A stretch of 64,000 bases of DNA. Source: Cryptomeria japonica (Eukaryota; Streptophyta; Pinopsida; Cupressales; Cupressaceae). Positions 56,488 through 64,000 of the stretch are shown piece by piece. The notes beneath the pieces were generated by a model. The model saw nothing but the letters and a program-made list of their open reading frames with translations. It searched no databases and had not been told where the DNA came from. The stretch is taken from NCBI RefSeq assembly GCF_030272615.1, contig NC_081413.1, positions 102,072,239 to 102,136,238 of the forward strand. Reading direction: 5' to 3'. Both the position numbers and the translations under genes were made by a program. The first letter of the stretch is position 1. Each line of letters begins with the position of its first letter.

Positions 56488-57743
56488 TGTAGCGTCCTAA
56501 AATTGCGACACTTGCAATTTTGACTGCATTTGGGTCTTCACGATGGCGGTGCAACGTTGAACCTGAATGGAGACCCCGAAACCTGTTTACAACATCAAAA
56601 ACTGCATTTTTCCGCACCCTGGCCTGATCCCTCCTTGCACCCTGCTGTTCCGGGAGGTGGGACCAGGGCGCCTAGCACCCTGGTCCTTCAGGACTAGGGC
56701 GCCCAGTGCCCTAGTCCCCCAGGACCATGGCGCCTAGCACCCTAGTCCCTGGCCCTATTTTGGGCCCGGTCTCTTTTGGGCATCGGGTCTTTAAGTTTGC
56801 AAATTGGAAAATAATGTTTCCTAGTCGGCCTAAGGTCGGGAAAATCAATCTATCAGCCCTAATTGACAAGTATATAAACTACATTTCCTCTCCCATTTGA
56901 GGAGGTCGAAAAAAGGAAATAAGCAAGAGCAAGACACGGAAGCAATATTCAAACATTCAAGCATTCAAGCATTCAAGCATTCCTTCAAGCAATTGAGTAT
57001 TCTAAGTCTCCATTCAAGGCTAGGTGTTGCATTCAAGACAAGGATTCAACCATTGAAGAGGAGATCACATACAACATACATTACACCTTTGCATGTAAGA
57101 ATACAAACATTCTTACAACAAGGTATTAGTACTTGTTTACATTACAAACATTTACATTTATAGCATTCTCATTTCTTGGTTAATTCCAAAACCGGGGTTT
57201 GACCTAAAGGCAAACCCTGGTTCCCTAACCCCCCAATCATCCTCTCTTTTTTGTGTGTAGGTTGCAGGTATGCGGCTGTAATTGAAGATCTGGAATCCTT
57301 GTGCAGAGACGAACAGATCCCCCTTCTTTTCGCGGATTTTTCGGAGGACTGTGTGCACGCTGGGCGCCATCATCCCGTCAAATTTCCCTCAAATTTTTAG
57401 AACAGCACCGTCTCGACATTTTATTGCTAATTCCAGGTCCACAGCTTCATCCCATATCCCTATCTCTGTTTATAAGCGAATCTTTCCTACTTTACATGCA
57501 TTCCTAGTTCAATCTTTCTATCAACATTCTTTACAAAAGAGGGTATCCTTGATGTCTTAACCCTTGAAACTCATATAGAATCCAATCTCACAATGCGTGG
57601 GATTGGATCTTGTGGGTTTCAACCCCTCTTTTGAATGTAAAGTTTCCCCTAAGTGAAAACCATCAACCCTAGTGACTCTCCCTTCTCTCTCCTTGGAGAT
57701 TGGGGAGGGGAGAACAACTAGGGTTTGATTTTTCCGCTTTACA
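56488..57743 (+). repeat. Right LTR of gag-only element B
   Basis: 64 bp longer than the left LTR, mostly because it has three 31-bp palindromic units instead of one. It also has a hairpin-motif copy at 57345-57378. Confidence 0.92.
56660..56752. repeat. Three 31-bp palindromic units in the right LTR
   Basis: Units at 56660-56690, 56691-56721 and 56722-56752, each of the form ggacnagggcgcc...gcnctagtcc. Arms are slightly diverged between units. Confidence 0.9.
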
Positions 57744-59271
57744 GTAAGTAAGAAATGGTGGCTGGTATAAGAAGAGAAAGACAGAAGGAAGGCTACCGGT
57801 AAATATGGTTTGTGTCATCTACTAGTAAAGAAGGCTTACCGGTAAGGCACAAACCGGGATGAAGGTTGTTCGTTTGTTATGAAGGCACAACAATTGGTGA
57901 ACAAAACAGAGAGGATGTTTGATGGTCATACCAATAAGATAAACTAAACTGGTAATCAACCTTAGTCAACAAAGTATGTCAAACTGACATAGGAATCCAA
58001 GCAAAGGTGGGTGTCAACAAGCATTACAAGTGGATGTCAGGTGGAGGTATTACATAGATCGGTGGAATGTGCATCAATGCAACAAATTTGCAAGCAGGTC
58101 AGCTTTAATGAGGTACCCACAAGTCACGGAGGATGCAATAGGATTGTGGCTCGAATAAGGCAAGCTAGCAAAATGACTAAACTAATCTTGCAAGATTATT
58201 TGATCTTTGTACCTATTTGGTGAAGAAAACAACATAGATATTAATGGCGAATGATAGAGAAAAGTAGAAAAGCATGGTGTAGACCTCCAGATTTAAAAAA
58301 CCCACATTAGAATGCGAAGATTTGTTGGCGATTGATCAATGTCATGAAGATCTTATCCCTGGAAAAGAAGATAAAATCAAATCAGATTTGGATCGAGTTG
58401 GAGAAGTAAAAACCTAAAACGATAGTGTTTGAATGTGTTCTTGGTGGGAATCCATGATTATAAATAGAGGAGCTTGAAACAAAAATGATTGATTCTTCAG
58501 GAGAAGAAGAAGAGTGAAGAGAGCTTGAGTGCAGAGAAGAATCATCTCCATTAGAATTTATTCTAAAAAATTTGCAGAGTGAGTTAACAAGAAACTGGTA
58601 AGAGGGTTTAATTAGCAATGATAGAGTACCGATATAACTGTAGCAAGTCTAACGGTTGAGCAAACCGGTAAAGTATGATTGATCAAGAAGGCATCCAAGT
58701 GTGACATAGTGGGTTGTGAGGCTATGAGAGAGAGAGAAGAGAGGCCAAAAATCAGAGAGATCTATTTGTTAACTGGTAGTGTGAGATCCAGTAAGAAGAA
58801 AAGATTGTTAACCGATAAAGACCTATTTGATCAAGAGTTGCATAATTCATTTGCAGCAAGAAGCGATAATTGTATCTAAATTGTATTTCAATATAATTCA
58901 CCAAGTTGGAGCTTCGTGCAAAGGTTGGTTCTCCTTGGTTTGGTGCCCTAAATCAGAAGGGGTTCATGCTCCTTGGGTTGGTGCCCTAAATCTTTGTAAT
59001 TCAATGGTTCACTTGTGAGGCTGGATTGGAGCAGTAGTCTCTAGCAGCATTTCTCACTGAGGTTTTTCCCATATTGGTTTTTCCTCATACATTTGGTGTT
59101 GTGGGTTGCATTTGTGTGATTGTCTTCTTTGGTTTCCTCATTTTCTTTACTGGTTTGATTGTTTAGTGCTTGAGATGACAACCGGTATTCTGAAGTTGCT
59201 TTAATAGATAGAAGAGTTTAGGAATCATTGATTCACCCCCCCCCCACCTCAGTGGTACTTTGTGTTCAACA
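57744..59271 (+). repeat. 5' LTR of copia D, second part
   Basis: Follows the right GTAAG duplication and ends GTGTTCAACA before the primer site. It contains repeated accggta motifs and a C11 tract (59236-59246). Confidence 0.75.
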
Positions 59272-59288
59272 ATTGGTATCAGAGCCTA
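59272..59288 (+). promoter_or_regulatory. Primer-binding site of copia D
   Basis: ATTGGTATCAGAGCCTA directly after the LTR, the initiator-Met tRNA site of copia elements. Confidence 0.9.
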
Positions 59289-59337
59289 GGCTCCTGGTTA
59301 TTTGAAAACCTTGGGTAGATTCTAGACTTAGAACATA

Positions 59338-61405
59338 ATGGCAAGAAATGTGTTTGTTTCCTCAAAATCCCCCATGTTTGATGGATCCAACTATGCCTTA
59401 TGAAGCAGAAGAATGGAGACCTATATTTCCTCCCTAAGTTTTGATGTGTGGATGTTTGTCAAGATGGGTATGTTATTCCTAATTTTCCTCTCACTAATCT
59501 AGATGCTAAGTAGTATGAGAACAATGCAAAGGCCAAACATGCTATCTTGAGTGGGTTGTTTGATAATGAGTTTGTCAAGGTCACACACTATGCATCTGCC
59601 AAGGAGACTTGGGATAAAATGCAGAGGTCATTTGAAGGAGATTGAAAAGTCAAAGAGGCCAAGCTACAAGCACTAAGGGGCCAACTTGAAGGCATCAAGA
59701 TGAAGGATGATGAAAAGATTGCAGACTACCTTCATAGATTTGATGAAACTGTGAACACCATCAAAGGACTTGGAGAAGAAATTGTCGATGAGATTCTTGT
59801 CAAGAAAGTACTTAGGTCTCTTAAACCTAAGTATGATACAAAGGTTTCTATCATAGAAGAGGCCAAGGATTTGAAGATCTTTATAATGCATGAGCTATTT
59901 GGATCACTAATAGCATATGAAATGAGAACAACTGGTTATGCATCCTTAAGGAAAGAGGCAACAATCAACTCCACCCAGAAGGGCAAATATGTAGCTCCTC
60001 ATAAAGGATCTAGTGAAGACTCTAATGCAGAGGTAGAAAACTTTGTCAGAAATCTCAAAATAGGATCTGGAAAGTATAAAGGAAAGCTACCACTCAAATG
60101 TTTCAACTAAGGTAAAGTTGGACACTTTGTTGCAAAATGTCCTTATAATGAAACCGGTGGAGATGATTCAAGAGGATTTAGCAGACCTAATGGTAAAGAT
60201 AAAGAAATAAATGTCTAACAGTAAGGAAGAAGAGGCTACCAGAAGTAGAAAACCTCTATACTATTGAGGATGATGCCACAGATGAAGACAATGCATCAGA
60301 AGATGACTACCATGAAAATGGCAGAAAAGTTAGTCTCTTTATGACACTTGATGAACTGGTTGGTGAAGATGAGGAAGAAAAGGATATTGAGGTTGAAGTG
60401 GATTTGGAAGGAGTGCTTATAAGTTCTCTTGAGGAGTTGATTAAAACAAGAAGAGAACTCAAGAAGGTCAAGCTTGCTCCAGTAGATGAACAAGGTCTCA
60501 TGAAGCAATCCTTGGATGAGCCAATAAAGTTATATCTGACTTGAAACTAGAGTTAGAAGAAGCCAAGAGGATATGTGAAGTTACATCCTCTGATCTAATG
60601 AAGAACGAAAAGGAGAATCGAGATCTGGAAGCAAAAATAGTGAAACTCAGAAAGGAGCTTGAAGAAAGTAAGGAAGAAATAAAAGTGAAGAGTAAATATG
60701 AAGGCAACACCGAAGCCTTACACAAGATGTTAAGCAAACAAAAGCAATCCAAAGATATCAGTGGCTTAGGCTTTGAAGAAGGTCAAAGTTAAAATAGAAA
60801 AGACACATCCGATAAAGAAATACACTTCACCTATTCAAATGAAGGTGAACAGAAGAAGACATTCACTGTAAGAAAGGATACTGGTAAAAAGACATATGCA
60901 GATGCTGTTGGAAATTGCCACACAAACTGGTATACACAAGCAATGAACTGGAGGCCACACTCATTGCATTGACATGCAGATTCAAGAAGAAATGAAAGAT
61001 TTGACCATGAAGGATTCACCAGAGTCAACAACACGAAGGGAAGACCCCCATTGAGGCAGTCCTTTGTAGGACCAAGGCAACCTAATCAGTATATTTCAAA
61101 CTTTCATGGTTATTGTTATCGGTGTAACAAATTTGGGCATAGAATAGCTAATTGTAGATTAACAAATAAGCCCTCTATGAGTTATGAAAGTAGAAATCCT
61201 TTTAATGCACTCTGAGATATGAATGTTGTATGTTATCAGTGCAATGGATATGGTCATAGGAGTTTTGAATGTAGCAAGAATAACTCGGTGCCCTACAATA
61301 ATTTTAAGGATTCATCTTTTAATGAAAATGTAAAATGCTATAACTGTCAAGAGTTTGGAAATATAGCAAAGTTTTCTAAAAATAGGAATATCAAGTAGAA
61401 GAAGA
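59338..61405 (+). pseudogene. gag: Copia D gag with four zinc knuckles and a coiled coil
   Basis: Starts MARNVFVSSKSPMFDG with a UBN2-type capsid domain (MQRSFEGD, LEGIKMKDDEKIADYLHRF, VKKVLRSLKPKYD). The first knuckle KCFN-GKVGHFVAKC has a TAA where the second Cys belongs (60109-60111). An acidic segment and a long coiled coil (60541-60792) follow, then CYRCNKFGHRIANC, CYQCNGYGHRSFEC and a degraded third CYNCQEFGNIAKFS. Several stops and frameshifts are present. The first visible stop replaces Trp in YALW. It is truncated at about 61421 before protease. Confidence 0.78.
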
Positions 61406-61421
61406 CAAATCCTTGTATTTC

Positions 61422-61975
61422 ACAAGAAACAATAGTTTCATCTCATCCCATGTAGTGATTGTGCTACTCCCTAGACTCATAAACTATCCCAAAGCTGACT
61501 CTTTTAAAGTAGTAGGGAATAGTTTGAGTCTATGGGCATCTGTAGTATAATCATAACTCCTATAGAGGACATCAAATTCAAATAGGAAAGTGTTAGGATC
61601 CTCTGTCATTAATCCATAGAATTTAGGAAGGGAACAAGTTGGGATGTTCTTGAGATTAGCATTATCATGCAGATCAGAAATAGGGAACTCAAATGTTGGG
61701 TTCATAGGTGGAGGTGGGTTATTCCCACCAGGGGGTGGATTTCCTTGCATTGGTCTTTGAGGAGGAGTTACTAAATGAAGTTCCTCTTCAGGAGGTCCAA
61801 AGAGGAAATGAAGGTTGTTCTTAGAAAGTTCAAATTCAAGAGGATTCAAATTATCTAGGGCTTGGTAAAGTGAAGCAAAAGGATTTACATCTGGGGGTTC
61901 ATATGGATTGAGTCTTGTATGATTAGGACAGTTAGGAAGGAATCTGCCTTGAGCATCTCTTCTTCATCTATGCAT
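61422..61975 (-). pseudogene. gag: Gypsy E gag fragment
   Basis: The open part (61484-61849) is closely related to gypsy C gag: LHFLFGPPEEELHLV, MQGNPPPGGNNPPPPM, KFYGLMTEDPNTFLFEFDVL and FPTTLKESALG. Homology ends at 61422 in the middle of the capsid domain, directly against copia D. Confidence 0.82.
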
Positions 61976-62073
61976 GCAGATTCATGAGAATTACTTAAAA
62001 CAAACTAAGTTATCAAAAAAAACTATGCTGAAAGCTTGAAAATTCATAACCATAATAGGTTCTTAGTTTGACA

Positions 62074-62098
62074 CCATCCCTGGCAATGGCACCAAAAA
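62074..62098 (-). promoter_or_regulatory. Primer-binding site of gypsy E
   Basis: TTTTTGGTGCCATTGCCAGGGA on the minus strand, one step closer to the tRNA-Asp type consensus than the copy in gypsy C. Confidence 0.75.
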
Positions 62099-63362
62099 TG
62101 TTTGGTTCACCAATAGGAACAATAACTAGAGCTAAAGTCTCAACCCAAATTTTGGTCATTCACTCTGTGTAATTATTATCCCCATAACTAAAGTTCATTT
62201 GTTTGTCAACTCAGGGATGTATTACTTGAAATGGGTCTGCACTATATGTGCACTAAGTTCCTGTGATAGCTATTCTACATTACTGCAGCAACTAAATCTA
62301 TTTGAAATAAACAAGCTAGAATTATAACAACTGAATGGCTATAGGAAATATTAGCATTGACAAAAAATTCTAATAAAAGAACTGCTAACTAAGTTCAGAG
62401 TTGACAAATATGAATTACTATGTCTCCTTTGGCTACAGGAACAGTCACAGAATCTAGTTCCAGTGGCTGCAGGAACAGTCAATCACTAGAACATCTACCT
62501 CAGCAAAAAGGAAAACTGAATCTAATTAATGCACAAGAATACTCACCAAGTGGGCCCCTTGGATGAGTGTATCCAGACTTCAAAGATAATACTATATTCT
62601 CAAAATAATATCATTTTTATTCATTGTTTTTCAAAAGTTGATACAATGTTGAAATGAAAGAAAATACTATGCAACTCTGTTTCTAATCCCCTGTGTCTAA
62701 CTAACCTCTGGGAAGAGGCGCATGCTCTTATTTATAAGAAAACTATAAATAATTCCTACTATCTAGGTCATGCAAATGAAATGAGGTGGAAAACATTTAT
62801 GACAGCAAACAAAAGGACTTAATCCACATGAAACATGGATCTATGCTAAACTGCAACGAAGAATATAGCATGGTGGTGTTACAAGATTGATGTTTACTGA
62901 AGACAAACATAAATGAGTCTCGCGTGCCTTCCTATTCCTTTGCAGCTTCTTACGCCCATTATTCACTTTGGTGTTTTGAATATTTAACCGCTCCTTGAAT
63001 ATATCCAACGACCTTTATGACGTGACACACTAACCACTTTTGCAACATCTCATTTATTCCTGCAATTAAAAAGATAGAACATATAAGTGCACATCTATAT
63101 ATTTATTTTAATTAATTGTAACACTTATACATTCACACATGATATCACCTATGATAATCTGCATGGCAACAAGAATAATTTGCATGGTAACAGGAATTGG
63201 TCAAAACAAAATAGAATTTAATGGGTTTGGTTATCATCTAGAATGCACATAGTTAAACTCTAATACATCATATGACTCAAACACTATCCCGTTATAAAAA
63301 TAAAAACATGGAAAAAACTTATCAGTTATAGGAATAAAAAGAGCTAATATATCAACTCATCA
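62099..63362 (-). repeat. LTR of gypsy E
   Basis: On the minus strand starts TGATGAGTTGA like gypsy C and ends GGTGAACCAAACA. It is a diverged relative of the gypsy C LTR, about the same length. Confidence 0.85.
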
Positions 63363-63441
63363 TGCCCCCCAACTTAGTGTCTTGTTGATCCTCTAGCAAG
63401 AGGAAAATTTCTTATCTAGGCATTGACTCGTAAGTCGCCAA

Positions 63442-64000
63442 TGTTGGCATATGGACACTCCAATGAGACATTGTGTGTGATTGAAGGTTTTGTCATTGAT
63501 GGCAACCTTGCAATCCTATGGCACCAGCAAGACATTATACCGGCAAAGCATTACTCAAACAAAACAGTGCTCTGGCATCAACAAAATCAATCTACACTGG
63601 CACTGGCACAGAAGATGTACACCGGCACAGAAGATGTAAACTGACACAGAAGATTTACACTGGCATAGAAGGAAATATGTATACTGGCACAGAGGCCGAC
63701 AGGATTTTTGATATGTAATATTTTGTTTATCATTGTAAGCCGACTTGGCAAATTGTAAAATGACTCTTGTATATAAAAGAGATCATTGTAGGCATTTGTA
63801 GGATATGGATATAAAGCAATAAATAAATTATAAGGCAGACCTAATGTGTGAATTGTAGGTCAAGGGTATATGTAAAGAACAAAGCAAGAACCGGTACTGA
63901 ATCTGGCATTGAAGATGCTATTGTAAAGCAATACAGAATATTGGATTTGTGTAAATCCTCATTGTAAGTCAGTGTGACTTCTTATTGAGCAGTGAGCTCT
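63442..64000 (+). repeat. Start of a copia 5' LTR (element F), running off the window
   Basis: Starts TGTTGGCATATGGAC, with gtcattgatggcaacc at 63501-63516 as in the other copia LTRs here. It has a TATA-like tatataaaag (63770-63779) and a short minisatellite. Its interior lies beyond 64000. Confidence 0.7.
63588..63695. repeat. About 20-bp minisatellite in the copia F LTR
   Basis: Five degenerate copies of (c/t)actggcacagaagatgta, e.g. at 63594, 63616, 63637, 63657 and 63680. Confidence 0.7.

Larger units (their letters stand above)
49940..57743 (+). mobile_element. Gag-only LTR retrotransposon B (gag plus protease-like ORF)
   Basis: LTRs 49940-51131 (1,192 bp) and 56488-57743 (1,256 bp) both start TGTAGCGTCC and end CTTTACA. 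An exact 5-bp duplication GTAAG lies at 49935-49939 and 57744-57748. The interior has a primer site, a long leader, gag, a protease-like ORF and a purine-rich tract, but no RT, RNase H or integrase. The zinc knuckle and protease pattern are Tat-like. It would depend on pol from another element. Confidence 0.92.
49871..61421 (+). mobile_element. Ty1/copia element D, 5' part, with gag-only element B in its LTR
   Basis: The 5' LTR begins near 49871 (TGTATTTATTGGC, start approximate), is interrupted at 49940-57743, and ends TTCAACA at 59271. A primer site and gag follow. The element stops abruptly at about 61421 against gypsy E. Protease, pol and the 3' LTR are missing. Confidence 0.75.
61422..63441 (-). 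mobile_element. Gypsy element E fragment, related to gypsy C
   Basis: Minus strand: gag N-terminal part (61422-61980), primer site, LTR (62099-63362), and beyond the LTR a short piece (63363-63441) that matches the 3' internal end of gypsy C with its polypurine tract. It is cut on the left inside gag and on the right by copia F. Confidence 0.8.

Noticed and set aside
59272-59288. tRNA-like sequence TGGTATCAGAGC and related sites
   Set aside because: They are primer-binding sites complementary to tRNA 3' ends, not tRNA genes. No cloverleaf was found.

Overview
This is plant nuclear DNA with no recognisable host gene. Almost everything that can be identified is retrotransposon sequence or decay products of it: Ty1/copia, Ty3/gypsy of Tat/Athila-like type, gag-only gypsy-type elements, one LINE, and one end of a probable DNA transposon. 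The density of long-LTR elements, the nesting and the advanced decay suggest a large, repeat-rich genome. A gymnosperm such as a conifer is my best guess, but that is an inference from element style, not a proof.

Layout. 1-1152: end of a DNA transposon (hairpin terminus, subterminal repeats, a possible small spliced gene), inserted into a copia pol gene. 1153-5627: that copia element on the minus strand (gag, protease start, primer site, LTR), with another LTR-like insert at about 3289-4880. 5628-9549: AT-rich DNA with a decayed Tat-type gypsy RNase H. 9550-13872: a TG...CA segment flanked by CCCCA on both sides, a candidate giant solo LTR holding a CpG-rich island between TA microsatellites. 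13873-15110: unassigned, with an LTR-like promoter. 15110-23037: a minus-strand LINE with ORF1, ORF2 (endonuclease, RT, zinc finger, RNase H) and a third downstream ORF. 23038-25654: AT-rich DNA, a gypsy protease scrap and part of an LTR.

25655-49495 is a three-level nest. A gag-only LTR element (LTRs 25655-45244, interrupted, and 47308-49495) was hit in its left LTR by a minus-strand copia element (26601-44720). That copia was in turn hit by a minus-strand gypsy element (31220-42190). The undamaged right LTR preserves the empty site of the copia insertion.

49871-61421 is a plus-strand copia element. Its 5' LTR carries a second gag-only element (49940-57743, exact 5-bp duplication GTAAG), which has a gag frame and a protease-like frame separated by one in-frame TAG. 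The copia gag ends abruptly at about 61421 against a second, related gypsy fragment (61422-63441), whose LTR has PBS-side sequence on one flank and PPT-side sequence on the other. At 63442 another plus-strand copia LTR starts and runs off the window.

The most unusual observations are these. (i) A domain shared by the LINE's third ORF and the ORF downstream of integrase in the gypsy element. (ii) Arrays of near-perfect palindromes in the LTRs of both gag-only elements, with copy number differing between the two LTRs of one element. (iii) A hairpin motif repeated in both LTRs and twice in the leader of the second gag-only element. (iv) A strong excess of TAG stops at positions where family alignments expect Gln (CAG), consistent with methylation-driven decay.
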